Origin: Diphasiastrum complanatum
Taxonomy: Eukaryota; Streptophyta; Lycopodiopsida; Lycopodiales; Lycopodiaceae
Reading direction: 5' to 3'
NCBI GenBank assembly: GCA_029204225.1
Contig: CM055103.1
Coordinates: forward strand, 27,330,293 to 27,394,292
Length of the DNA stretch: 64,000 nt
Shown: positions 39,301 through 45,540 of the stretch, piece after piece
Layout: the number at the start of each line of letters is the position of its first letter
Numbering within the stretch: the stretch's first letter is position 1
The notes under the pieces: model-generated
Database searches by the model: none
Seen by the model: the letters and a program-made list of their open reading frames with translations, nothing else
Told to the model about the DNA's origin: nothing
Made by a program: the position numbers and the translations under genes

Positions 39301-40621
39301 ACTGCATCTAACTTTTAAAATGTGAACACTTAATGATGTTGATGCGAATTATAAGTAGATCCTCATCCATTGATACAGTCTAGTGAGAGTGATAAGCCAA
39401 AAATTATCTGTTTAGATTCAATTGGTATTGGGAGTCTAGCTGTTTGTCCCTTGAACCTCAAGAAAGATGAAGCACATTCAAAGTTCCAAACTGAATTTAG
39501 GCTTTCTCAAGACTTGACATCTGGATGAATTTTTGGAGCAATCACATAACAAGAACAAGGCACTAGAAATATGTAGCACATTGCCCCATAATCTTGCCTA
39601 CAACCTGTCAATCTCATTCGAATCTAAATAAAGTTAGCAGGCAACAGACGGCCATATCAGGAGATCCATACTCTGACGAAGCTAATTCAAACCAATAAGT
39701 GCATGGCTCATGCAAAATATCCTACGTGGACCTTTTCCACCAATCAAGAAAACCTATTTCAAGGCTCCTGAATGCACACAAGCGCAGTGGATATAACATT
39801 ATACAAGCTTCTCAGGTATACCAAAGACAGTTAAAGACGTAAACTCAACTCATGATGTTTGAATAGCACTTCCTAGATTGAAACCCCCTTCTCCGTGATA
39901 TATGACAATCTGATCCTTGATTCTTCAGCACGCCTTTGAATTTTGGACTCTTAGTATTATGATTCTAATACTTGCCTCAATGGCAAAGGATTAGATCGAC
40001 ATATGTACCTACAAAGTTTCCATCACCGTGCAAATATGAACATGCAGTAGTTCTCTTTAGAATGAGATTTACCAAAACTTCTAACTCGTTAATTACCTCC
40101 AGTAATAAGTAAGTTACGGAGGTTTTTGCACCCCTTGAGACACCACAAGATTTTGCAAAGAAGCCAATCCATCTGAGCTAGTTAACACATAAGAGTGGAA
40201 ACATCAAAAGTTTTTGCTCAAAATTGAGGATTGAAACCTCCTGAAACCAGAAAGTCATTCTTTGAAATAGCAATTGATGTCAAACCTTATTATCTTAATT
40301 CGAATGCGTGAGTTTGTGATTTTTACAATGAGAAAACAAATTCCTGAATAGAATTTTTCCCTGATGCCTCTTTCATTGTGCACAGCTTATAACACGACAG
40401 ATAAATGGAAGGCAATGTTCTCGAATGCAATATCGCGCATTACTGAAGCCTGATTCTATAAACTTATAAGCTCAATACAACCTAAAGAGGAATCTGATAC
40501 TAGTATGATTCCTTGCCTGGTGTGCATCTTCGGAAGGGATGACGAGAGCGTGAAGAGGAGGAGAATAGGACTCCATCAAAGGCCTCAATGCATCCAACGG
40601 ATCGACGTGCTCCTCCCCCAT
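7096..40621 (-). CDS. APP1: Xaa-Pro aminopeptidase P1 (5' nine exons; 3' end outside window)
   Basis: Encodes the N-terminal 462 codons of a plant cytosolic aminopeptidase P, a dimetal peptidase of family M24 that removes the N-terminal residue ahead of proline. The conceptual protein follows the Arabidopsis APP1 pattern in order: start region with [13 protein letters not shown], the [15 protein letters not shown] block, [12 protein letters not shown], the IWENRPPE linker, [12 protein letters not shown], a [12 protein letters not shown] block and the beginning of the catalytic domain ([16 protein letters not shown]). All exon junctions keep frame: eight introns are GT-AG or GC-AG and phases agree. 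The two creatinase-like domains are complete; the pita-bread catalytic domain with its Asp/His/Glu metal ligands lies to the left of the window. Only 1386 of 33526 bp are coding; the rest is intron filled with mobile DNA. No frameshift or stop is seen in any exon, so the gene is probably active despite its size. Confidence 0.9.
7163..8321 (-). other. APP1 intron 8, part left of the LINE
   Basis: AT-rich sequence without a recognised gene. A 121-codon lysine-rich frame (7237-7602, plus strand) and overlapping frames to 7928 have no recognisable domain and I do not call them genes. Confidence 0.4.
8322..8387. repeat. (CT)n microsatellite at the 5' side of the LINE
   Basis: Pure CT tract of about 66 bp directly left of the LINE 5' region. 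With the tail at 12378-12441 it means the element is bracketed by the same dinucleotide on both sides. Confidence 0.95.
8891..9892 (+). pseudogene. LINE ORF1 protein, two in-frame stops
   Basis: A 334-codon frame starts at the ATG at 8891 ([10 protein letters not shown], basic) and is interrupted by TAG at 8996 and at 9647 but never shifts frame. Residues about 95-220 are heptad-like and rich in Leu, Glu and Lys, indicating a coiled coil. The last 85 residues resemble the RNA-binding (RRM-like) half of LINE ORF1 proteins: VRKIPDT, then a hydrophobic strand [18 protein letters not shown] and [20 protein letters not shown]1 proteins coat the element RNA. Because only nonsense changes are present, the copy has decayed by point mutation here. 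Confidence 0.75.
10025..10805 (+). pseudogene. LINE ORF2 endonuclease domain
   Basis: Apurinic/apyrimidinic-type endonuclease, read in two frames. GVWNCESI and [10 protein letters not shown] (10029-10140) carry the Asn and the catalytic Glu positions. After a frameshift near 10230 come [15 protein letters not shown], then [10 protein letters not shown] (10459-10490, the GDFN metal site) and SVVDYLMGS (10710-10740, the conserved SxxDY block). The domain nicks the target DNA. A TAG at 10441 also interrupts it. Confidence 0.8.
10806..11845 (+). pseudogene. LINE ORF2 C-terminal part (RT thumb to Cys-rich end)
   Basis: Directly after the endonuclease the sequence resumes at the end of the RT domain: [21 protein letters not shown] and [11 protein letters not shown] (10830-11010), the typical motif just after the catalytic YxDD region. 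The palm and fingers, normally several hundred codons, are deleted. Then follow [14 protein letters not shown] and a helical region (11140-11410), a further frameshift, and [26 protein letters not shown] (11720-11835), the usual LINE C-terminus. Frame changes occur near 11060 and 11410. Confidence 0.8.
11846..12377 (+). other. LINE 3' untranslated region
   Basis: Non-coding tail after ORF2. Similar to 1-459, including the GATGACGATGA-rich stretch and the terminal GGAGACGTTTATATACGCTCCCATGG block. Ends with AACAAAGC before the TC tail. Confidence 0.6.
12378..12441. repeat. (CT)n microsatellite tail of the LINE
   Basis: Pure CT dinucleotide tract of about 62 bp attached directly to the LINE 3' terminus, 109 bp from APP1 exon 8. 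Confidence 0.95.
12551..12615 (-). CDS. APP1: APP1 exon 8
   Basis: Starts after a TACAG acceptor and encodes [15 protein letters not shown] followed by a basic HKRKR stretch. It ends in phase 2 at a strong GTATGT donor; the split Thr codon is completed by exon 9. MQELYGA.GYF is conserved in plant APP1. Reading on past the donor gives a stop, confirming the border. Confidence 0.88.
12880..12966 (-). CDS. APP1: APP1 exon 7
   Basis: Encodes 29 residues, [20 protein letters not shown] and SYLAWLDGQ. This is the start of the M24 catalytic (pita-bread) domain, where family members have NP.E..G...AH.RDG. It has an ACAG acceptor and a GTATAT donor, phase 0 at both ends, and 264 bp separate it from exon 8. 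Confidence 0.92.
12967..14179 (-). other. APP1 intron 6, 3' part
   Basis: Intron sequence with no recognised gene or repeat. Intron 6 as a whole runs from 12967 to 24467 (11.5 kb). Confidence 0.5.
14180..14522 (+). pseudogene. hAT transposase fragment
   Basis: A 114-codon frame contains [21 protein letters not shown] and [20 protein letters not shown], followed by PIRQSW. This is the pattern of plant hAT transposases just before and in the DUF659 region (GIPF..V.S..F..M...; GPS...LR...L; the start of the first catalytic block). The sequence stops matching before the catalytic Asp would appear, and no TIRs could be placed, so it is a fragment. Confidence 0.6.
14793..15155 (+). pseudogene. Group II intron maturase-like RT fragment, probably mitochondrial DNA
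   Basis: The frame reads [19 protein letters not shown], a stop, then [21 protein letters not shown]. The motif QGG-I/V-SPLL.NIYLHE.D is characteristic of reverse transcriptases encoded in organellar group II introns. Downstream coding sense fades after 15050. As a similar-sized rrn18 fragment lies 7 kb away in the same intron, I infer a nuclear insertion of mitochondrial DNA, though a nuclear maturase-like relict is possible. Confidence 0.5.
15520..15660 (+). mobile_element. Gypsy fragment (post-integrase region)
   Basis: Reads [20 protein letters not shown] followed by a helical [16 protein letters not shown] segment. It is closely related to the region at 5000-5065 of the chromovirus (ETKSVKIQKVADFLHDM). 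It is cut off at about 15655, where a piece of copia LTR begins. Confidence 0.65.
15655..15735 (-). repeat. Copia LTR fragment (same family as 21090-21844)
   Basis: On the minus strand this piece begins TGTTAGATTTTTCCATGCTTAG and matches the first 85 bp or so of the LTR starting at 21090, in inverted orientation. Between 15736 and 16199 I recognise nothing. Confidence 0.65.
16200..17580 (-). pseudogene. Ty3/gypsy fragment: gag, RNase H end, integrase (minus strand)
   Basis: Read on the minus strand from high to low coordinates. A gag segment lies at 17552-17290 ([15 protein letters not shown], then [17 protein letters not shown] and [12 protein letters not shown]). The end of RNase H follows at 17157-16990 ([24 protein letters not shown]), then integrase core pieces at 16660-16560 ([18 protein letters not shown], with Lys in place of the first catalytic Asp), and [15 protein letters not shown] at 16391-16340. 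Protease and RT are missing. It is the most diverged gypsy copy in the window. Confidence 0.7.
17770..18668 (-). mobile_element. Chromovirus 3' end and LTR (minus strand)
   Basis: Minus strand: the integrase C-terminus ([35 protein letters not shown]) at 18660-18480, then a chromodomain ([16 protein letters not shown]) near 18320-18270, a purine run GGGGAGGAGAA and an LTR starting at 18191 with TGTTATGTCC. The LTR aligns with that of the 1.4-5.9 kb element over blocks such as GGTTATGCCTCG and AACTTGCCC..CTCCC. It ends against the gag fragment at about 17580-17770 on one side and is cut by the copia LTR at 18669 on the other. Confidence 0.7.
18669..19108 (+). repeat. 5' LTR of the internally deleted copia, truncated
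   Basis: Matches 21424-21844, for example ATCAGGCGGTGC, ATAAGGGCTGCACCTGTTAGC and CCACGATTTTCCAACA. Ends at CCAACA just before TGATATCAGAAC, a variant of the initiator-Met tRNA binding site. Confidence 0.85.
19251..20326 (+). pseudogene. Copia gag with internal tandem triplication
   Basis: Begins [21 protein letters not shown], a typical copia gag start. The segment starting GTAGTTCTACTTGCCAAAG is present three times (19328, 19485, 19576), the middle copy being shorter, which shifts the frame of the first copy. From 19576 the frame runs through the gag core ([27 protein letters not shown]) to a zinc knuckle near 20255 ([13 protein letters not shown]), whose first Cys is Arg. A TAG at 20324 ends it just after the knuckle. 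Confidence 0.8.
20327..21082 (+). pseudogene. Copia protease and GAG-pre-integrase domain
   Basis: In the same frame as gag beyond the TAG at 20324; another TAG at 20435 lies just before the protease active site [11 protein letters not shown]. Further on are GVGTIKVEF and [20 protein letters not shown]. The pre-integrase zinc finger follows ([10 protein letters not shown], then CESCIISKH). After [10 protein letters not shown] the element jumps to its 3' end: the integrase core, RT and RNase H are gone. Confidence 0.8.
21090..21844 (+). repeat. 3' LTR of the internally deleted copia
   Basis: 755 bp, from TGTTAG to CCAACA, preceded by the polypurine tract AAGGGGGAG (21081-21089). The first third holds a run of CGAAGTC/TCCGACTTC short repeats (21190-21280). 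Compared with the left copy it has a duplicated ATCAGGCGGTGC block near 21465-21490. Confidence 0.85.
21845..21900 (+). pseudogene. rrn18: Mitochondrial 18S rRNA (rrn18) fragment
   Basis: GGGCTGGGCTACACACGTGC and TACAATGGCAATTACAATAG followed by GAAGTAAGGCTG match the conserved 3' region of bacterial-type small-subunit rRNA. The GGGCTGGGCTAC..GCAAT.ACAAT.GGAAG form is that of plant mitochondrial rrn18, not of plastid or nuclear rRNA. Only about 55 bp are present, so this is a dead nuclear insertion. It abuts the end of the copia LTR exactly. Confidence 0.75.
21901..24467 (-). other. APP1 intron 6, 5' part, unannotated
   Basis: About 2.6 kb of AT-rich sequence with scattered stops in all frames. 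I recognise no gene, LTR or TIR. A 70-codon minus-strand frame at 22300-22512 has no identifiable domain. Confidence 0.5.
24468..24917 (-). CDS. APP1: APP1 exon 6, with acidic insertion
   Basis: 450 bp, phase 0 at both ends, TGCAG acceptor and GTTGGT donor. It begins [21 protein letters not shown] and ends [20 protein letters not shown] plus [16 protein letters not shown], both matching the second creatinase-like domain of plant APP1. Between them lies a hydrophilic stretch of roughly 65-70 residues rich in Asp, Glu, Lys and Ser; the Arabidopsis protein has only a short linker here. It is probably a surface loop. No stop or frameshift is seen. Confidence 0.9.
24918..25608 (-). other. APP1 intron 5
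   Basis: 691-bp GT-AG intron without recognisable repeats. Open frames on the plus strand here have no domain. Confidence 0.6.
25609..25731 (-). CDS. APP1: APP1 exon 5
   Basis: 41 codons, phase 0 at both ends, GGCAG acceptor and GTTTGC donor. Encodes [20 protein letters not shown] and the strand leading to [11 protein letters not shown]. The AWL.N.RG.D motif is one of the best conserved in aminopeptidase P and lies in the second domain. The preceding exon is 11.4 kb away. Confidence 0.93.
26161..26260. promoter_or_regulatory. hAT subterminal repeats, left end
   Basis: Within about 60 bp of the left TIR, CAGAAACGCGTT occurs repeatedly (26190-26220), plus half-sites CGTTTCTGAAAC. The right end (34415-34475) has AGAAACGCGTTTCT three times in variant form. 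hAT transposases bind such subterminal repeats in other plants; the role here is inference. Confidence 0.55.
26446..26722. repeat. Two (CT)n microsatellites flanking a 150-bp spacer
   Basis: Pure CT tracts at 26446-26508 and 26660-26720 enclose a 150-bp segment containing repeated CTGAACC/TTCAACC-like words. They lie between the hAT transposase C-terminus and the left TIR. No LINE-like terminus is visible next to them. Confidence 0.9.
27762..28161 (+). repeat. 5' LTR of the nested gypsy
   Basis: 400 bp from TGTTATGGCC to TCCTAATA. Its last 60 bp recur at 32669-32728 with few differences, which defines the LTR end. Confidence 0.8.
28163..28174 (+). other. Primer binding site, initiator Met-tRNA
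   Basis: TGGTATCAGAGC, one base after the LTR, is the usual plant LTR-retrotransposon site complementary to the 3' end of initiator tRNA-Met. Confidence 0.85.
29063..30437 (+). pseudogene. Gypsy gag with zinc knuckle, one frameshift
   Basis: 314 codons run from 29063 with an acidic N-terminus, a coiled-coil-like stretch ([20 protein letters not shown]) and the gag core ([10 protein letters not shown], then [13 protein letters not shown] and [10 protein letters not shown]). Near 29935 the frame shifts into 29925-30437, which carries the zinc knuckle [14 protein letters not shown] (30169-30210). The spacing CX2CX4HX4C is intact. Gag packages the element RNA. Confidence 0.8.
30395..30718 (+). 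pseudogene. Gypsy aspartic protease
   Basis: Retropepsin-like domain with the active-site segment [12 protein letters not shown] and the downstream [11 protein letters not shown] motif. The usual D-S/T-G-A is D-D-G-A here, read as VDDGATHNF, where VDSGATHNF is typical. It stops at 30716 where pol should continue, and the stretch 30719-30983 between protease and RT has further stops. Confidence 0.75.
30984..31370 (+). pseudogene. Gypsy reverse transcriptase, N-terminal third only
   Basis: Clear RT start: [56 protein letters not shown] and RIDEIFDLI. At about 31345 the sequence jumps to RNase H. The palm with the YxDD active site is therefore missing, and the junction also shifts frame. Confidence 0.85.
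31346..32224 (+). pseudogene. Gypsy RNase H and integrase
   Basis: RNase H begins at the junction ([20 protein letters not shown]) and ends [12 protein letters not shown] near 31590. A linker containing repeated GPSEDVA units (31710-31760) leads to the integrase zinc finger [15 protein letters not shown] and [11 protein letters not shown], then the core with [11 protein letters not shown] (32037-32070) and [13 protein letters not shown]. The frame breaks at 32222, just before the second catalytic Asp (SDRDPKFTG at 32229). Confidence 0.85.
32225..32670 (+). pseudogene. Gypsy integrase C-terminal part
   Basis: Continues the core in a shifted frame: [16 protein letters not shown] and [14 protein letters not shown] (32225-32360), carrying the second Asp and the Glu. 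Then [20 protein letters not shown] and a helical segment ending [11 protein letters not shown] at 32670. There the 3' LTR fragment follows at once, so the GPY/F region and any chromodomain are deleted. Confidence 0.8.
32669..32728 (+). repeat. 3' LTR remnant of the nested gypsy
   Basis: Matches the final 60 bp of the 5' LTR (28102-28161). The deletion that joined it to integrase lies at a shared GGGTGGAGATCC block border. Confidence 0.8.
35268..35935 (+). pseudogene. Decayed gypsy reverse transcriptase
   Basis: A heavily mutated RT is readable with many stops: [17 protein letters not shown], then pieces of [21 protein letters not shown] (35634-35700), [10 protein letters not shown] (35758-35790) and [18 protein letters not shown] (35855-35910). 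The catalytic FLDD is FLDH. Unlike the other gypsy copies in the window, this one still has the palm region. It is old. Confidence 0.7.
36295..36337. repeat. (TG)n microsatellite
   Basis: Pure TG dinucleotide tract of about 43 bp between the RT and integrase remnants of the decayed gypsy. Confidence 0.95.
36515..36640 (+). pseudogene. Decayed gypsy integrase fragment
   Basis: Reads [20 protein letters not shown] followed by [20 protein letters not shown], the core segment after the first catalytic Asp. It probably belongs to the same old copy as 35268-35935. Downstream to 37115 nothing is recognised. Confidence 0.7.
37116..37400 (-). CDS. APP1: APP1 exon 4
   Basis: 95 codons, phase 0 at both ends, TACAG acceptor and GTGACA donor. 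Encodes [33 protein letters not shown], then [20 protein letters not shown] and [10 protein letters not shown]. It covers the end of the first creatinase-like domain and the inter-domain linker. The WE.RPP block and the TLDE end are family-typical. Confidence 0.93.
38033..38172 (-). CDS. APP1: APP1 exon 3
   Basis: Begins in phase 1 after TGCAG and ends in phase 0 before GTAATT. Encodes [20 protein letters not shown] and [20 protein letters not shown]. The [11 protein letters not shown] block is a hallmark of eukaryotic aminopeptidase P1, in the N-terminal domain. Confidence 0.95.
38639..38702 (-). CDS. APP1: APP1 exon 2
   Basis: 64 bp, starts after AACAG and ends in phase 1 before GTGAGA. 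Encodes [20 protein letters not shown] plus Ala and the first base of the next Gly codon, matching the conserved block of the family. Confidence 0.93.
38703..40516 (-). other. APP1 intron 1
   Basis: 1814 bp with a GC donor and AACAG acceptor. No mobile element or other gene recognised. Confidence 0.6.
40517..40621 (-). CDS. APP1: APP1 exon 1 (start codon, GC donor)
   Basis: 35 codons from the ATG at 40621 (GCGCGATGGGG). Encodes [20 protein letters not shown] followed by [15 protein letters not shown]. The first in-frame ATG is used; upstream frame is open but has no ATG. The exon ends CAG with donor GCAAGG, a GC-AG intron, the usual non-canonical class in plants. The 5' leader contains five GCA triplets at 40628-40642. 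Confidence 0.9.
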
Positions 40622-40744
40622 CGCGCAGTTGCTGCTGCTGCTGCTTTTTCTTGCGATCCTACACCTTCTTCGTTTTCTTGTATTGCTTCTTCTTCGTTTC
40701 CTTTCCACTTTTTCTTCCTTGTTTTATGTTGGAAAAATAAATAA

Positions 40745-40870
40745 ATAAAAAAGGGGATATACAACATGTGTGGGCGGGGATTCGAACCTGGTTGGTCAAG
40801 CCGCCTAATAAGCTTCACAACAATGCTTGGTCTTGTTTACATTTTATTTATGATCTTTTATTGATTCACT
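40745..40870 (-). repeat. Possible tRNA-related SINE remnant upstream of APP1
   Basis: On the minus strand, GGTTCGAATCCCCGCCC (complement of 40776-40792) contains a perfect Pol III B box, as in tRNA T arms and tRNA-derived SINEs. It is followed by T-rich sequence ending in ATTTATTTATTT. I could not place a clear A box or target duplication, so it may be a fragment or chance. Confidence 0.3.
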
Positions 40871-41275
40871 AGTCTTAGGGTGCCACGCGTAAAGTACGTT
40901 ATGTCTCCATACATGAAATCATGTCTACATTTTCATAAAGTTGCATGTTACACACATAGAATTAATGAACCATGTACTGTTCACCATGGTTCTAAGAACC
41001 GTAAGGTTCTCAAAAATTTTAACCTGGAACCGTGGTGAACCATACAAGTAAGTAATTAATTACTTACTAATCTTTTTTGTCCCACCCCCAAAATGGCCTT
41101 TTTTTTTTTAACTACCCACCCCAAAAACAGCCAAAAAAAAGGCATAAAAAGGCCAAAAAAGTTGAAAAAATACCCAAATTGTTAAGAGAGAGAGGGAGGC
41201 CCGCCACATACGGTTGGGGTCTCTGACCTCAAAAATACAGTGTGAATGGAACAAAAATGAACAACATGACAACAT

Positions 41276-41690
41276 CTACAACATGTCCTCGAGATGCCTG
41301 TGTGAATCATCAAAATCATCTAACTCATCCTCCTTTGTCACAGCCTGACTGAAGTCCTGTAAAACCTCCCCCTCAATATGTGTCCCTGAGAAAGTGATGT
41401 AAGATGCACCTCTGCCAGAGCCATGCGGCCTCCCTCTCTGTCTACATGGGGCTTTTGGGGCCAAATAAAGGCCGAATTGGAGCCTGTAAAAGCGTACACA
41501 GAGTGACGACATCGTCAAGGGAGAAATGAATTTTGACACATTTTTTACACCATTCTATGGAGCGGAAGATGAGTGACCCAATGAGATACGATTTTCGCCA
41601 TTTGGTGACCGGTGTGCCAAATTTTTGTGCTGTAAATCTACAGGGCAGGCTAGGAAAAAGGCTTGTGCCTACAACCATGAGGCACTAAAA
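41276..41690 (-). pseudogene. Possible hAT transposase C-terminal fragment
   Basis: Minus-strand frames contain SYLIGSLIFRSIEWCKK and, in a second frame, PCRQRGRPHGSGRGASY then DDFDDSHRHLEDML and a stop. The RGRPxGSGRG plus acidic end resembles the C-terminus of the hAT transposase ending at 26848, but no catalytic motif is present. Confidence 0.3.
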
Positions 41691-44440
41691 CGGTTCTCAA
41701 ACGGTTTTGAGAAGCTTAGTCACAATGCATTGTGAGTTTGCGGTAATGGGCAAAATTGCATTGGAGAAAGCTAGGAGATGCATTAAACTTGCAGTGGGCA
41801 TTGCGAAAAAACTCTTAATTGGCAAGGATTGAGAGAGGGAAGCCAATCATAGGAGAGATCCAAGCATTATCCCGCATTATGTCATCTGACATGGTGAGAG
41901 AGTTCATGCTTTTTGTTCAACTTTTGAAAGTTAGAACTAACCAAGCTCAAGGGATGCTTGGAGGGGGTCTCTCAAGGCAAAAGTCAACAATGGCATTGTC
42001 AGATTTGGTGGTTGTGGCTATTTCATATGCATTTGCAAGAGAGAAAATGTTGCATTTGAGGTGGCATTTATACTAGCTTGTTATTGGCGGCAATGCAATA
42101 ATGGTAGTCACAAGGTGTACGATGTCAGTGATAAGGTCAGCTGGATGAGCCAAAGTAGCAAATGGTAATTTGGAAAGGCAAATCTAGTAACTTGAGTACG
42201 TTCATGAAGGGGCAAAGATGTAGAGAGGGCATGCAACTGGGTATTCATGAAGGTAAGTAGCAATTGGGCTACTAGAGTTTGCAGGATCAAACTTGCACGG
42301 TGGAGCTTTCCACGAGTTTGGAGGTGACAAGTTGTTAACACTTCACGGCAAAAGTGTGGTGAAGCTCATCCTTGGGATACTTTTGGTCCATTTCAGGTCG
42401 ACGTGCTATATCAGAATGCAAAGTGGGATTGCATGGTCTAGTATTGGAATGGAGAGGTCGTTTGGATGCAGCCAAGGAAGATCTCACATGTGAGCTAGAC
42501 GGGATATCAGCGCACACCATTGGTGAGAGACTTGGAGGTGATATTGAAATAAGTATTTGTTGGGTATTCTTAGGAGGAAACATTTGGTGATTATTTCGAG
42601 ATTCCATTTGGACATGGATGGAAAGAATATAGGTAGAAGCACATGTGGGATAGGTGGACAGGATCTGTATTGTAAGTTACTTCTCTTGAGTCTGATTGTG
42701 TGGATCATTAATTAGTAAGATTTGGCTATTATAAGCAATTTGATGAAGCTAGATGTTAATGCAAAGCTACAGTTGGCATGTACTTTGTGAGAAATACGAC
42801 TTCAAGTAAGCAACAGACTTTTCTTGGAGGTTGCTTGCATGGCATAGTCCAATGCTTGGGATGCAAGTCAAGAATGATCCGTATGGACATCAACGAGAGC
42901 TTGAATGAGAGATGCCAATATTCTTTTGAGCCAAGAGGTGAATCAGACGTGTTGCCTACATCAATGAAAATGGTAAGATACTTTGGAAGCCACTTCTAGG
43001 ATAAAGAACTGGTGGTGTTGATGCATTGTGGAGGCATTACGTTGTTGAAGATCTTATTATAGATGGATGGATGGTGAATGGACCTACCTTTGTGGAACCA
43101 TATATTGCATTCGTAAGAGAGATTAGTCAATGTGATCTGCGTGGAGGCGTATTGTTGCAGTGGCATGGACTTCATGGTGCGCACGGGATGTGTGCATGGT
43201 TGGCAATGCAGCAGGGGTCAATATTTGGATTAACATCGATGGAGTGTTATCTACCATCATGAGCATTGGTAAGCCATCTCTTTGGGGCTTTCATGCATTA
43301 GCTATATTTGCAAGTGTGTAGGCTTGGCATTGGATGCTTGAACCTGGACGGTTTGTGATCTTTTGGAGTGAGATTAAGGAAGCCTAGTCAAAGTCATGTG
43401 AAGCCATTTAATCTCAGTAAGATCACAATTGATGAGACATAACTCTCAAGATCTATGAGAGCATATTCCTAGATCAGGTTACAGGATGTAACATGATGCA
43501 ACAAGCAAGATATATGTGGTGCTATGGAGCTTAGAAATCCATGATCGGAAAGCCTGGATGGTGACTTGATGCTATGGTAAGGAAGCCCACTTGACTTATA
43601 GGTCAAAGCTTGCTGGCTTGTTTTTTGTGACTAGTCCAAGTTGATATGTGATCCATATTATTTGTGGAAGCTTGTCAAAGCATGTAACCTACAAGAGAAA
43701 GCTCATGAAATGTAGGGCATTCATCATAGTTTTGGGATATGCTTGGTGCATAAAGGATGAATGGTAGCTTGGCAAGGCAAGGCAAAGTGGAGTGAATGGT
43801 TTTGGATGGGACGCTTGGATAGGGATGTATTTTTTAGAGATACATGGTACATCCGAGGACATCTCAGGGCAGATGCGTGGAGCTATGGATGCATGGCTGT
43901 TGTAGTAGTGGTTCTACACATGACAAAGGTGGTAATACAGAAGATTATCTTTTTCAGCAAGCCGTGATCATCAATTGATCATTCGTGTTGGTTACATGAA
44001 TGTGATTGCTTGCATGTGACTTGTCATGAGAGTCTTTTGTGACTAGACGTATATATGAGTTGGAGTTTGATTGGTTATGCATTTGCTACTGAAAAGAAAA
44101 ACAAAGTACTCATTTGATGCTCAGTGACTTGTTGACATGTCTACAAGCTGATATTCTAGTGACGGTATAATCTTTGTGGCAGTAAGATTTCCTCAGGTTG
44201 AGAGCCATAGTCGCTCATTGTTATCAGCTTTATGAGTTTGTCTTGTAAGTGTCTGATAGGATGTCAGCCTAGTAAGATGGAGGATGATAATCTCATGGTG
44301 GCAGTGAGGTTTCCTTGGTGTGAGTCTTTTGTTGCTCCTCTCCATCCCTGTGTCTCTGCTAATCTAGATCCATTCACTAGTTGTTGTAAATACTTGTATA
44401 GTTGCATACTCTACATAAATACACTTGTTTCCTAACAGTC
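41691..44440. other. Unrecognised region, probably old retroelement sequence
   Basis: About 2.7 kb with scattered short frames (for example 42778-42999 and 43026-43262, plus) that show no domain I know. The end (44250-44440) looks like an LTR, with GTTGTAAATACTTGTATAGT then CTACATAAATACACTTG, but I find no partner copy. No gene is claimed. Confidence 0.35.
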
Positions 44441-44474
44441 TACATAAATATAAAGAAATCGATGACCGTGTCCT

Positions 44475-44620
44475 AACGACTCAGCCGACATATCGGGGAA
44501 CCCCAACTTGGCCGACATATCGGGGAGTCCGACTATTCCGACTTACCCCGACTTGTCTGACATATTGACTTACCCAACTTGTCCAACATATCAACTCCAA
44601 AAGTCGATGTCGATCAATCG
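44475..44620. repeat. Degenerate tandem repeat, about 30-35 bp period
   Basis: Words such as CCGACATATCGGGG, CCCGACTTGTCTGACATAT and CCAACTTGTCCAACATAT recur at about 30-35 bp. The minus-strand frame shows the repeat as RQVGVSR/GQVGVPRYVG. Function unknown. Confidence 0.5.
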
Positions 44621-45249
44621 GCGGCTCAACAGTACCTTCATCACGACCAGACATAATCTCCAAATATTGTCAGAGGGCGACTGCCAACAGCACGTAGTGC
44701 ATCAATCCTAATTGTAAAGTAGATAAGCTCCACAAACACTGAACATCTAGAGCGCAATTGTTTTGTTCTTTCTCTCTGTTATCACAAAGTATCATCTACA
44801 AGATAACTGATATGGGTCCAGCCCATTACTGCCTTGGATCCAGATTCATCAAAATCGATAAATACAGTAGGTGTACAGCCTGATAACATCAAATAAGTTT
44901 ACTAAGGAAATACAAAGCATTCATCCACAAAGAATTAGCTTAAGAGAGTGAAAACAACAAGATAGCTCCCAAATCAATGTTTCTCAACATTAACCTCACA
45001 ATGGATCCATTATGGATCAAGTACACAATCATCATAATCTTTGTCTAGGCTGCTTCCAACACGTGTGGGACAGTTCATTGTACTCATCCATATCCACTTA
45101 GAATAAGATCTATCTAATTTGCCACATCATCCATTGGTAGTTAGTGTTGACCTTCTAGATTCCTACAATCTAGGAGATAACTCCTACAATTTAGGAGATT
45201 TGACATTTGACTCAAATAAAATCTAAGTATCTACTCCTTTATAGTCTTT

Positions 45250-45540
45250 CATTTCAAACTTTTCTAAGATAGAAGAAGCATATTTGGATTGACAAATAAA
45301 ACTCAAATCTTCCCTCTTGATACTTCTATTCCTAGTATGAAATGAAGAACACCAAGATTCACCATCTTGAACTCTTTAGACAATGCTATTTTCACTTCTT
45401 GTATACCATCATGATCAATTTCACTAAGGATAATGTCATCTACATACAAAATAAGAATGATGACTTTACCATCATTAAATTTTAAGTAAAAAGAAGGAAC
45501 ATAAGCACTTACAACACAATTTATAGAGTTTAAGAAGAGC
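45250..45540 (-). pseudogene. Copia RT fragment
   Basis: Minus strand: VIILILYVDDIILSE then FKMVNLGVLHFILGIEVSRG. This is the second half of a copia RT with an intact YVDD, closely like residues 995-1045 of the intact copia polyprotein in this window (54671-58639). It is cut on both sides; at 45541 it abuts an LTR of another family. Confidence 0.8.
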